A stretch of DNA of 64,000 bases, taken from positions 1-64,000 of the forward strand of contig JAFSJY010000022.1 in assembly GCA_017449215.1 (NCBI GenBank), given 5' to 3'. The stretch is from Acholeplasmatales bacterium. Its GTDB lineage: Bacteria > Bacillota_I > Bacilli_A > Acholeplasmatales > Anaeroplasmataceae. Position 1 is the stretch's first letter. Each line of letters begins with the position of its first letter. Below the pieces are notes generated by a model. The model had not been told where the DNA came from. It ran no database searches and was given only the letters and a program-made list of their open reading frames with translations. Of this stretch, positions 20,084 to 29,046 are shown one piece after another. The translations under genes were made by a program, and so were the position numbers.

Positions 20084-23000
20084 CTACTCCTTATCAATTA
20101 CAGAAATTCCCATTGTTACTTCTTCAAGTACATCTAATAATACCTTTACAGTATCAAGACATGTAAATACAGTAACATTATTATCAATTGCGGCACGTCT
20201 AATTAGCTTACCATCAATATTTTGAGTAATACCCTCAGTTGAAGTATTAATAACGTAAGTTACATAACCCTTTCTAATTGAATCTAGGATTTCCTCACTA
20301 CCCTCTGATATCTTCTTCTTAGCACGAGTCTTAATACCGTTCTTCTTTAAGAAATCAGCAGTACCAGATGTAGCCTCAATATTAAATCCTAGCTTATAGA
20401 ATCTTCTAATTAGAGGTAAAGCCGCTTCCTTATCAGCATCAGCGATAGTAGCTAAAATAGTACCATAATTAGATACTCTTGTATTAGAAGCCTTTAATGA
20501 TTTATATAAGGCTCTATTTAAAGAATAATCATAACCAATTGCTTCACCTGTAGATTTCATTTCAGGTGATAATACAACATCTAATCCTGTAAGCTTTGTA
20601 AATGAGAATGTAGGTGTCTTAACATACCATCTCTTACGAGGCTTACCTAAACCTACATATCCTAAATCCTTAAGCTTAGCACCTAGCATTACCTTAGTTG
20701 CGATATTAGCAATAGGTGTATCAGTAGATTTAGCTAGGAATGGTACTGTTCTAGATGATCTTGGGTTAACCTCAATAATAGATACATTATTGTTCTTATC
20801 AACAATGAACTGTATATTGAATAAACCAATCATCTTTAGCTTAATACCAATTCTATTAGTATAATCTACAATAGTCTTCTTTGCCTCTTCACTTAATGAA
20901 TATGGAGGGTAAACACTCATTGAGTCTCCTGAATGAACACCAGTTCTTTCGATGTGCTCCATGATACCTGGGATAAATACATCATCACCATCACAGATAG
21001 CATCTACTTCACATTCTTGACCAAATACATATTTATCAACAAGTATTGGATGCTCGCTATCGAAAGCTACAGCTTCCTTAACCTTAGCCTTTAATACCTT
21101 CTCATCATAAACGATGTGCATCATTCTACCACCAAGTACGAATGAAGGTCTAACTAATACTGGATAACCAATTTCGTTAGCGGCCTTTACAGCCTCTTCA
21201 ACTGAGAATACACCATAACCCTTTGGCATTGGAATACCAATTTCATTCATAGCCTCTTCAAATAGCTTTCTATCCTCTGCTACATCAATAGCGTCAGCCT
21301 GTGTACCAAAAATCTTAATATTTTGAGCAGCTAGCTTATCTGCTAGGTTAATAGCTGTTTGACCACCTAAGGCAACTACTACACCCTCTGGCTTTTCATG
21401 GTCAATAACATTCATAACATCCTCAAATGTTAATGGCTCAAAATATAGCTTATCAGATACTGTATAGTCTGTTGATACAGTTTCTGGGTTACAGTTAATG
21501 ATAATTGCTTCATATCCAGCCTCTTGGATACCCCAAATTGCATGAACTGTTGTATAGTCGAATTCTACACCTTGTCCAATTCTAATAGGACCAGAACCTA
21601 AAACTACAATCTTCTTTCTATCACTTCTTATAGATTCATTTTCATGTTCATAAGTTGAATATAAATATGGAACATCTGAAGAATATTCAGCACCACATGT
21701 ATCAACCTTCTTATATACTGGATATATATTATTTGCTTTTCTTAATTTATAAACATCAACGTAAGAAATACCCCAAGTTCTAGCAATATATGAATCAGAG
21801 AATCCCATTCTCTTTGCCTCATATAATACTTCTATATTCTTAGGATTATTCTTAATAACCTTTTCCATTTCAACGATATTATATAAATTTCTTAAGAATA
21901 ATCTATCAATCTTAGTTAAATCATATAAATCATCGATATCAGCATCTTTTCTTAATGCTTCACAAATTGCATAAATTCTTTCATCTGTTTCCTTAGAAAT
22001 GAATTCATATAATTCATCTAAAGTCTTATCCTTTAGGAATGGTAATTCTAAATGATCAACCTTATTCTCTAAGCTTCTTACAGATTTTAATAATGATTCC
22101 TCAATTGTTCTACCAATTGACATTACCTCACCAGTTGCCTTCATTTGAGTTGAAAGCTTACGGTTTGCATCTTGGAATTTATCAAATGGGAATCTAGGGA
22201 ACTTACATACTACATAGTCAATTGTAGGTTCAAATGAAGCTACAGTAGCGGCAATTCTAATTTCATCTAATGTTAAGCCTACTGCTATCTTAGAGGATAC
22301 TCTAGCGATAGGGAAGCCTGATGCCTTAGATGCTAAAGCACTTGATCTAGATACTCTTGGATTCACTTCAATTAAATAATATTTAAATGAATAAGGGTCA
22401 AGAGCGAATTGGATATTACATCCACCCTCTAAATCTAAGGCTCTCATTAGCTTTACTGCAGATGCCTTAAGCATTGCAAATTCCTTTAAAGTTAATGTTT
22501 GAGCAGGTGCTAATACGATTGAATCACCTGTATGAACACCAACTGGGTCAATATTTTCCATTGAGCAGATAGCAATGACAGTGTCATTCTTATCTCTCAT
22601 CATTTCAAATTCAATTTCCTTATAGCCCTTAATAGACTTTTCAACTAATACCTGAGATACAGGAGATAGCTTTAAGGCATTCTTTGCTAAAGGTAATAAT
22701 TCCTCATCATTATTAGCAAAGCCTCCACCTGTACCACCTAATGTAAATGCAGGTCTTAAAATTACTGGGAATCCAATATCATGAGCTGCCTTAAAGATTT
22801 CATCTAAATTATTAGCAATCTCAGATTCAATAACTGGCTCACCAACACTTAAGCATAATTCCTTAAATAGCTCTCTATCCTCAGCCTTATCAATAGTGTC
22901 AGCCTTAATACCTAATAATTCAACACCACATTCGTCTAGAATACCCTTCTTAGCTAATTGCATACCTAGATTTAATCCTGTTTGGCCACCCATAGATGCG

Positions 23001-23260
23001 ATTAATCCATCAGGACGCTCATATCTAATAATCTTAGCTACATGCTCAAGATCTAGTGGTTCCATATAAATCTTATCAGCGATATTAGGGTCTGTCATAA
23101 TAGTTGCTGGATTTGAGTTAACTAAGATTACCTCATATCCTTCTTCCTTTAATGAAAGACAAGCTTGAGTACCAGCGTAGTCGAATTCAGCTGCCTGGCC
23201 AATAACAATTGGACCAGAGCCGATAACCATAATCTTTTTAATATCAGTACGTTTAGGCAT
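20084..23260 (-). CDS. carB: Carbamoyl phosphate synthase large subunit
   Basis: 1058 residues, about full length. It has two ATP-grasp halves (N-terminal GSGPIVIGQAAEFDYAGTQA, second half GSGPIRIGQGVEFDYTTVHA) and a C-terminal MGS-like allosteric domain (FNIEATSGTADFL). It makes carbamoyl phosphate from bicarbonate, ammonia and two ATP. It overlaps carA by 8 nt. Its partner CarA lacks glutaminase residues (see carA), so this enzyme may run on free ammonia. I see no obvious loss of CarB motifs. Confidence 0.97.
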   Translation of the reverse strand: MPKRTDIKKIMVIGSGPIVIGQAAEFDYAGTQACLSLKEEGYEVILVNSNPATIMTDPNIADKIYMEPLDLEHVAKIIRYERPDGLIASMGGQTGLNLGMQLAKKGILDECGVELLGIKADTIDKAEDRELFKELCLSVGEPVIESEIANNLDEIFKAAHDIGFPVILRPAFTLGGTGGGFANNDEELLPLAKNALKLSPVSQVLVEKSIKGYKEIEFEMMRDKNDTVIAICSMENIDPVGVHTGDSIVLAPAQTLTLKEFAMLKASAVKLMRALDLEGGCNIQFALDPYSFKYYLIEVNPRVSRSSALASKASGFPIARVSSKIAVGLTLDEIRIAATVASFEPTIDYVVCKFPRFPFDKFQDANRKLSTQMKATGEVMSIGRTIEESLLKSVRSLENKVDHLELPFLKDKTLDELYEFISKETDERIYAICEALRKDADIDDLYDLTKIDRLFLRNLYNIVEMEKVIKNNPKNIEVLYEAKRMGFSDSYIARTWGISYVDVYKLRKANNIYPVYKKVDTCGAEYSSDVPYLYSTYEHENESIRSDRKKIVVLGSGPIRIGQGVEFDYTTVHAIWGIQEAGYEAIIINCNPETVSTDYTVSDKLYFEPLTFEDVMNVIDHEKPEGVVVALGGQTAINLADKLAAQNIKIFGTQADAIDVAEDRKLFEEAMNEIGIPMPKGYGVFSVEEAVKAANEIGYPVLVRPSFVLGGRMMHIVYDEKVLKAKVKEAVAFDSEHPILVDKYVFGQECEVDAICDGDDVFIPGIMEHIERTGVHSGDSMSVYPPYSLSEEAKKTIVDYTNRIGIKLKMIGLFNIQFIVDKNNNVSIIEVNPRSSRTVPFLAKSTDTPIANIATKVMLGAKLKDLGYVGLGKPRKRWYVKTPTFSFTKLTGLDVVLSPEMKSTGEAIGYDYSLNRALYKSLKASNTRVSNYGTILATIADADKEAALPLIRRFYKLGFNIEATSGTADFLKKNGIKTRAKKKISEGSEEILDSIRKGYVTYVINTSTEGITQNIDGKLIRRAAIDNNVTVFTCLDTVKVLLDVLEEVTMGISVIDKE

Positions 23261-24329
23261 TCTTCTTACCTCCCATTAATTTAACAAATCTATCAAATAC
23301 ATAATCATCATCACCTGTAGGAGCTGGATTATATTGAACAGCAATAACCTTATTATCTAAATCAGCTACACCTGTGATAATTCCATCAATAACATTTTGA
23401 TGTGTAGGCTTTAAAGCAGTCTTCTTTAATGATTCAATATCAACTGCATATTGATCATTTTGGCTTGTAATTTCAATCTTATTGTTAGCTAAATTTCTAA
23501 CAGGGATATTACAGCCATTATGGCCTACCTTTTGCTTATAAAGCTTAGCACCATAAGCAAGCTCTATAATTTCTTGACCTAATCCTACACCTAGGATTGG
23601 CATTTTACCCTTTAATGTATTGATAGTTTCAATTACATTTTCAATATCATATGGGCTAGATGGACCATCTGAAATAAATAATCCATTTGGCTTATATTTC
23701 ATAATAGTTTCAATTGATGAATTATAAGGAAGCACAACAACGTTACAAGATAGATCCTTAAGCATCTTAATTAAGCTCTTCTTTAAGCCTAAATCTATAC
23801 AAGCAACTGTATATTTATAATTTAGTGTACGAGAATACCAAACCTTCTTAGTAGAAATTCTAGCTACTACATCCTTTGGTAATGAGAATTCCTTAATCTT
23901 CTTTAAGCATTCTTTAGTTGGAGTATCGATATTAGCAATCATAGCTCTCATAGAGCCCTTTTCCTTAATGATTCTTACAATCTCTCTAGTATCAACACCC
24001 ATAATACCAGGAACATTAGTTTCATCCATTCTCTCGCTTAATTCATGAGTATATCTAAAATTAGATGGATACTTAGAATATTCTCTAACAACTAATCCAG
24101 AAATAGTTAGGTTTTCAGATTCATAATCCTCATCAGTTAAGCCATAGCTACCAATTACAGGATAACCCATAACCATAATGTACTCTAAATTAGATGGATC
24201 AGATAATGCTTCTTGATATCCAACTACTGCAGTATTATAAACTAATTCTGCAACCTTTTCAGTGTCAGCACCAAAGCCAACACCCTCAAAAACCTCTCCT
24301 GTTTCTAACACAAGCTTCTTATTATTCAT
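23253..24329 (-). CDS. carA: Carbamoyl phosphate synthase small subunit with a degenerate glutaminase site
   Basis: 358 residues. The N-terminal CarA domain is well conserved (LVYNTAVVGYQEALSDPS, VPGIMGVDTREIVRII). The class I glutamine amidotransferase half keeps its length and fold signatures but not its catalysis. The usual GICLGHQ is GVGLGQE (247-253), so the nucleophile Cys is Gly249. VQYHPEA is VQYNPAP (331-337), so the His-Glu pair is Asn334/Ala336. SQNHG is SQNDQ and GPGDP is GPSSP. It should be unable to hydrolyse glutamine; a structural or regulatory role for ammonia-dependent CarB is inferred. It lies in frame in the normal operon position, between pyrC and carB, with no frameshift. 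Confidence 0.93.
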   Translation of the reverse strand: MNNKKLVLETGEVFEGVGFGADTEKVAELVYNTAVVGYQEALSDPSNLEYIMVMGYPVIGSYGLTDEDYESENLTISGLVVREYSKYPSNFRYTHELSERMDETNVPGIMGVDTREIVRIIKEKGSMRAMIANIDTPTKECLKKIKEFSLPKDVVARISTKKVWYSRTLNYKYTVACIDLGLKKSLIKMLKDLSCNVVVLPYNSSIETIMKYKPNGLFISDGPSSPYDIENVIETINTLKGKMPILGVGLGQEIIELAYGAKLYKQKVGHNGCNIPVRNLANNKIEITSQNDQYAVDIESLKKTALKPTHQNVIDGIITGVADLDNKVIAVQYNPAPTGDDDYVFDRFVKLMGGKKNA

Positions 24330-24344
24330 GCATTTTTCCTCTTT

Positions 24345-25559
24345 CTACTTTTTATAAACAACTTTTCCATTAACAATTGTCAATGTATTAAAACCATATA
24401 ATGTTCTTCCAATAAATGGACTGTTCTTGCTTAAAGATTGAATCTCACTATATGAATATACATGTGAGTGATTAGTATCAACTGCGATAACATCAGCAAT
24501 CATACCAGGCTTTAAGTCTCTCTTTGGCAATTCGAATATTTTGATTGGATTATATACCATTAATTCTAGCATTCTTTCATATGATATTAATCCAGGCATA
24601 ACAAATTCTGTATAAATTAGTGGAAGCATTGTTTCAATTCCAATTATTCCGTTTGGAGCATTTAAGAATTCTAATGCTTTTTCAGCCTCACTATGAGGCG
24701 CATGGTCTGTTGCAATACAATCACAAGTACCATCAAGTAGTGCCTCAACACAAGCTAATCTATCATCCTCTGCTCTTAGTGGAGGATTCATTTTATAATT
24801 TGTATTAAGATTTACTAAAGTTTTATTTAAAACTAAGTGATGAGGAGCTATTTCACAGGTAATATTTGTATAACCCTCAGCCTTAGCCTTTCTTACTAAT
24901 TCAATAGATTTTCTAGTTGATAAATGACAGAAATGATATTTACAACCAATCTTCTTAGCTAATTCTATTTCTCTATCAACTGCGATTATTTCTCCTTCTG
25001 GTTCTTTAGATTTAACATAATTTAAATCCTCAGAGTGAGATGCTATTACAATATTATATTTCTTAGCTAATCTCATTTGATCCTCTAAAATTGCTAAATT
25101 ATGATTACCCATACCATCATCAGATATAGCATGAACTAAATCATAAAATTCATCTAGCTTAGAAGGCTCCTTGCCTTGCTCTCCAACTGTTATAGAACCA
25201 TATGGGTAGCAATTAACAATCGCGTCTTTCTTAATTATTTCTAATTCCTTTAATACATTTTCTCGATTATCAGGTGTAGGCTTTAAATTAGGCATTGGCA
25301 TACATGTAGTAACACCACCCTTAGCTGCACCAAGTGTACCAGTCTTAATAGTTTCCTTATATTCATAGCCTGGTTCTCTAAAATGAACATGAACATCTAC
25401 AAGGCCTGGCATAACTAATAAATCAGTACAATCTATTACCTCTGCATTTTCCTTATTGATTTCATCCTCTATTTCAGCGATTACATCATCTACTATTAAA
25501 ATGTCCTTTTTAACTAATTGATTATTCTCAATTATTTTTCCATTCTTTAATAATATCAT
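24345..25559 (-). CDS. pyrC: Dihydroorotase
   Basis: 404 residues, type I amidohydrolase. Zinc ligands are in DVHVHFREPG, ASHSED and HFCHLS, with the catalytic Asp in IATDHAPHS. It closes carbamoyl aspartate to dihydroorotate. The ATG overlaps the pyrB stop as TAATG, and carA follows 15 nt later. Confidence 0.97.
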   Translation of the reverse strand: MILLKNGKIIENNQLVKKDILIVDDVIAEIEDEINKENAEVIDCTDLLVMPGLVDVHVHFREPGYEYKETIKTGTLGAAKGGVTTCMPMPNLKPTPDNRENVLKELEIIKKDAIVNCYPYGSITVGEQGKEPSKLDEFYDLVHAISDDGMGNHNLAILEDQMRLAKKYNIVIASHSEDLNYVKSKEPEGEIIAVDREIELAKKIGCKYHFCHLSTRKSIELVRKAKAEGYTNITCEIAPHHLVLNKTLVNLNTNYKMNPPLRAEDDRLACVEALLDGTCDCIATDHAPHSEAEKALEFLNAPNGIIGIETMLPLIYTEFVMPGLISYERMLELMVYNPIKIFELPKRDLKPGMIADVIAVDTNHSHVYSYSEIQSLSKNSPFIGRTLYGFNTLTIVNGKVVYKK

Positions 25560-26431
25560 TATAAATTACCATCTAGTGAATCAGAGATTACAGCCATTCT
25601 TACATAAACGCCATTAGTCATTTGTTCAAAAATTCTAGACTTCTCGCATTCAGCAACCTCACCAGCAATTTCAACACCTCTATTAAATGGTGCTGGATGC
25701 ATAATGATAGCCTTCTCCTTCATTCTCTTCATCCTTTCTACTGTCATACCATATTTTTGATGGTATTCCTCAACAGTCATACTCATCTTTTCCTGATGAC
25801 GTTCAAATTGAACACGAAGTAACATGATAATATCCATTTCATCAATAGCTTGGTCTAATGGAATATATGGAGCGGAATTATCATTGAATTCCTCTGGTCC
25901 AGAAATAAATACCTCCATACCAAGTCTTTGCATAATCTCAATATTTGTGTGGGCAACTCTTGAATGAGAAATATCTCCAACAATACAGCACTTTAAGCCC
26001 TTGAATTTTCCATATTCCTCATGAATAGTCATTAAATCTAATAATGATTGAGTAGGGTGATTAGCCTTTCCATCACCACCATTAAAGATAGGGATTTTAA
26101 TATTTTCTAATTCCTTATAATAATCATCTTTAGAATGTCTTATTACAATACCATCAACACCTAATGCTTCTAATGTTCTAACAGTATCATATAATGATTC
26201 ACCCTTATTAACACTAGAATGTGATGTATCAACATCGATAATCTTAATACCTAAATTCATTAAAGCACATTGGAATGAATAATGTGTTCTAGTTGAATTC
26301 TCAAAAAATACAGTTGCGATCTTCTTATCAGGATATTGAATTCTAAATCCCTTCTTAAGCTTCTCTGCATACTTGATTAATTCTAAAATCTTCTCTGTTG
26401 ATAAATCCTTTAAATTTAATAATCCTCTCAT
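25559..26431 (-). CDS. pyrB: Aspartate carbamoyltransferase catalytic subunit
   Basis: 290 residues from ATG 26431, which has a GAGGTG site; the upstream TTG at 26443 would overlap the terminator T tract and is rejected. The carbamoyl-phosphate loop is FFENSTRTHYSF, and the aspartate-side motif is HPAPFNRGVEIAG. It starts the pyr operon, 19 nt after the attenuator stem. No pyrI regulatory chain is present, as is usual in Bacillota. Confidence 0.96.
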   Translation of the reverse strand: MRGLLNLKDLSTEKILELIKYAEKLKKGFRIQYPDKKIATVFFENSTRTHYSFQCALMNLGIKIIDVDTSHSSVNKGESLYDTVRTLEALGVDGIVIRHSKDDYYKELENIKIPIFNGGDGKANHPTQSLLDLMTIHEEYGKFKGLKCCIVGDISHSRVAHTNIEIMQRLGMEVFISGPEEFNDNSAPYIPLDQAIDEMDIIMLLRVQFERHQEKMSMTVEEYHQKYGMTVERMKRMKEKAIIMHPAPFNRGVEIAGEVAECEKSRIFEQMTNGVYVRMAVISDSLDGNL

Positions 26432-26449
26432 GCCACACCTCAAAAAAAA

Positions 26450-26480
26450 TAGTTTTCCAGTCCAAAGAACTAGAAAACTA
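26450..26480 (-). terminator. PyrR-controlled attenuator terminator
   Basis: TAGTTTTC...GAAAACTA forms a strong stem followed on the minus strand by T8. The 3' arm contains CTTTGGACT (complement of 26459-26467), which can instead pair with the AGTCCAGAG of the PyrR-binding loop as an antiterminator. Confidence 0.9.
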
Positions 26481-26515
26481 GTAATAGCATAATAATATCA
26501 ACCATCAGTAATCTT

Positions 26516-26532
26516 GTTAGCCTCTCTGGACT
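26516..26532 (-). promoter_or_regulatory. PyrR-binding loop (anti-antiterminator)
   Basis: The minus strand reads AGTCCAGAGAGGCTAAC, matching the conserved ARUCCAGAGAGGYU recognition loop of the UMP-sensing RNA-binding protein PyrR. pyrR itself is not in the window. Confidence 0.92.
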
Positions 26533-26552
26533 ATCTTAAAGTATTCTTACCT

Positions 26553-26581
26553 ATATTATCATAAATGATAATAAGTTTCAA
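26553..26581 (-). promoter_or_regulatory. Promoter of the pyr operon
   Basis: On the minus strand, -35 TTGAAA (26576-26581), a 17-bp spacer and -10 TAATAT (26553-26558), followed directly by the attenuator leader. Confidence 0.8.
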
Positions 26582-26598
26582 GTGAGAATACATTAATC

Positions 26599-27192
26599 TT
26601 AAATTTTTATAATCAATGAATTTTCCACAAATTCAACTGATTCATTAACTATTTCATCAAATAAATCTATATCAACAATATCACTATCATAATCAATTGT
26701 TTTAAATCCAATAATTTTAATATCGAAATTATTCATTTTAAAATATTTAGCTATACCAGTAAATATTCCAAATCTAATTTCTAGATATAATGTATCTTCC
26801 TTAAATGATTCATAAATATCTTTAGAATTTTTAAAATAAGCAGAAACAGCCTTTTTCTCCTTAAAAAGGTTTATTAATAAGCTGTTATCAATATCTAATT
26901 TAATATCCTCTGCCATTAATATTAATTCTTCTATATCAAGACTAGCTGGTATAGTAATTAATTCATGACCATTATTATTAATGATATCTTTAATTTCATC
27001 ATTAATATCGTTTTTAGCAATAACAATTAATTTCTTATTTCTTAATAGATTTGATATAGAAATAATATCCATATCTAATCCAGGATAGATAATTGTTGTT
27101 TCATCATTTAATTTATTTTCTCTTTTATATTCATCAAAAATATAATTAAAAACTAAATCATATGGATTATTTTGGAATTTATAAATTCTCAT
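26599..27192 (-). CDS. PLP fold-type II (cysteine synthase-like) pseudoenzyme
   Basis: 197 residues. By eye the protein aligns along most of its length to cysteine synthase, without the catalytic elements. GIFTGIAKYFK...IKIIGF (142-163) parallels the GTGGTITGVGRYLK...IKVVGVEP block. IKDIINNNGHELITIPAS parallels the RRKILKALGAELVLTPG block. TTIIYPGLDMDI replaces TIIEPTSGNTGI, and no SxKDR lysine exists near the N-terminus. So the PLP lysine, the SGNTG substrate loop and the GTGGT phosphate cup all appear to be gone. It starts inside the end of pepF (14-nt overlap) and should be co-expressed with it. The assignment rests on manual alignment only. Confidence 0.55.
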   Translation of the reverse strand: MRIYKFQNNPYDLVFNYIFDEYKRENKLNDETTIIYPGLDMDIISISNLLRNKKLIVIAKNDINDEIKDIINNNGHELITIPASLDIEELILMAEDIKLDIDNSLLINLFKEKKAVSAYFKNSKDIYESFKEDTLYLEIRFGIFTGIAKYFKMNNFDIKIIGFKTIDYDSDIVDIDLFDEIVNESVEFVENSLIIKI

Positions 27193-28939
27193 TTAATAAT
27201 TCCTCTAAGCGATTTACTAAATTCTCAAGCTTTCTAACTACACTTAGGAATGGCTCACTAGATGTTAAATCACAGCCACCCTTCTTTAATAATTCGATAG
27301 GGTAATCTGAACCACCACTCTTAAGCATATTTAAATATGCATCTAAGGCTTCCTTATCTCCACTCTTTACCTTTTCGTAAATAGCACTAGAGGCTGAGTA
27401 GCTTGTCGCATATTGATATACATAATATGGAGAATGATAGAAATGAGGAATATAAGCCCAAACAAATTGTTTATACTTTTCACTCTTTATATTAATTCCA
27501 TAATATGTCTTATATAATTTAATGAATATATCACTTAAGATTTCTGAATCTAATGTCTTTCCTTCTTCTTTTAGCTTATGTGCCTGATATTCAAAATCAG
27601 CAAATAGGCTTTGTCTATAATATGTAGCAAGTATTCCATCAATAGCTTCCTGCAATAAACAAATCTTTTCATCCTTATCATTTGTATTATCTAATAAATA
27701 ATCTAAGAATAAGGCTTCATTAAATGTAGATGCTACTTCAGCAACGAAGATTGTATAATCTGCAGTTTCAGGTGCTTGATTACTATTTGCATATAATGTA
27801 TGAATTGAATGTCCACATTCATGAGCTACAGTAAATGCTGAATTTAAATCATCAGTATGGTTAAGTAGGATAAATGAACCTCTATCATAAGCACCAGTTG
27901 AATAAGCACCATTATATTTACCATCTACTGGATAAACATCAACACGACCATCCTCTAAGGCTTGCTTTGCCATATTAGCATATTCATCTGAAATTCTCTT
28001 TGTTGCCTCTAATACCATTCTCTTAGATTCATCATATGTATATTTAACCTTTGATTCTCTAAATTTTAAGAATCTATCATATGTATGATGAGACTTTAAA
28101 TTAAAATATTTCTTTCTTAATTCATAATATTTCTTTATAGGAGCTGTATTCTTCTTTGTTGTTTTAATTAAAGATAAATAAACATCCTCAGGAATATTAT
28201 TTGAATCTAAATGAGAAGATAAAATATTTTTATAATCCTTTGATTTAGCATATGCTAATTCTGCAGATGCCATACCATCATAGATTGATGCGTATGTTTC
28301 CTTATGATTATCAAAATATTTATAGATAGCTTCAAATACCTTCTTTCTATCTTTTTGATTCTTTAATGTTGCTAGATAGAAAGTTAGTAATTGCTTAGTT
28401 ACTTCAATAGTAGTACCATCAGATAGCTTAACCTTAACAGGCTTACAATCTACTATTGATAAATTATCATATAGTCTAGAAAAGGCATTTGATACAGAAT
28501 TATAATTTGCTATAACTCCTTCTACCTCTTCACTCTTAATATGCTTCTTTGAATCAAACATCTTCTTTAATGAAAATCTAATTGGTTCAAGTTCTTCATC
28601 AATTAAACCCATAATCTTCTTTTCATCATAGCTCATAATTTCTGGTTCAATAAAGCTTAATTCAGAAATAACCTCATAATACTTATTTAATATAGTAGAA
28701 TATAATCTAACATTTTCTTGATTCTTCTGATTCATATCCTTTTGCATAGCATAATAAGAATATAATCTAGATAGATTTAAGTTTAATTCTCTAGATGCAT
28801 ACATATAATTCTTTAATCCATCATATGTAGAAAGCTTACCCTTTAAATTCTTAATAGCCTTTAAGCTTTCATCTAAAGACTCAAAATCACGCTTTAAATC
28901 TTCTTCATTATCATATAATAATTTTAAATTCCAATTCAT
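27179..28939 (-). CDS. pepF: Oligoendopeptidase F (M3B)
   Basis: 586 residues from ATG 28939; a TTG 9 nt upstream lies too near the GAGG site. The gluzincin motif is TVAHECGHSIHT, with the downstream Glu in the FVAEVASTFNEALF helix. PepF cleaves oligopeptides of about 7-17 residues in the cytoplasm. The long N-terminal helical region and final YPIELLKKGGCDL segment are typical. It is the first gene of a two-gene operon with the cysteine-synthase-like pseudoenzyme. Confidence 0.95.
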   Translation of the reverse strand: MNWNLKLLYDNEEDLKRDFESLDESLKAIKNLKGKLSTYDGLKNYMYASRELNLNLSRLYSYYAMQKDMNQKNQENVRLYSTILNKYYEVISELSFIEPEIMSYDEKKIMGLIDEELEPIRFSLKKMFDSKKHIKSEEVEGVIANYNSVSNAFSRLYDNLSIVDCKPVKVKLSDGTTIEVTKQLLTFYLATLKNQKDRKKVFEAIYKYFDNHKETYASIYDGMASAELAYAKSKDYKNILSSHLDSNNIPEDVYLSLIKTTKKNTAPIKKYYELRKKYFNLKSHHTYDRFLKFRESKVKYTYDESKRMVLEATKRISDEYANMAKQALEDGRVDVYPVDGKYNGAYSTGAYDRGSFILLNHTDDLNSAFTVAHECGHSIHTLYANSNQAPETADYTIFVAEVASTFNEALFLDYLLDNTNDKDEKICLLQEAIDGILATYYRQSLFADFEYQAHKLKEEGKTLDSEILSDIFIKLYKTYYGINIKSEKYKQFVWAYIPHFYHSPYYVYQYATSYSASSAIYEKVKSGDKEALDAYLNMLKSGGSDYPIELLKKGGCDLTSSEPFLSVVRKLENLVNRLEELLNENL

Positions 28940-29046
28940 AAATCCCAAAACCTCACTTAAAACAATTATATCATCAAAGCACTAGAATTACTATTTCTTT
29001 ATTTAATTTATTAAATAATAATGTATAATTAGATTAGGTGATAGTC

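Noticed and set aside
23600-23620. Sequencing error explaining the missing CarA cysteine
   Set aside because: Changes occur at four separated motifs in one unbroken frame, with conserved flanking residues, so one error cannot explain them; a wider read check is still listed as a test.
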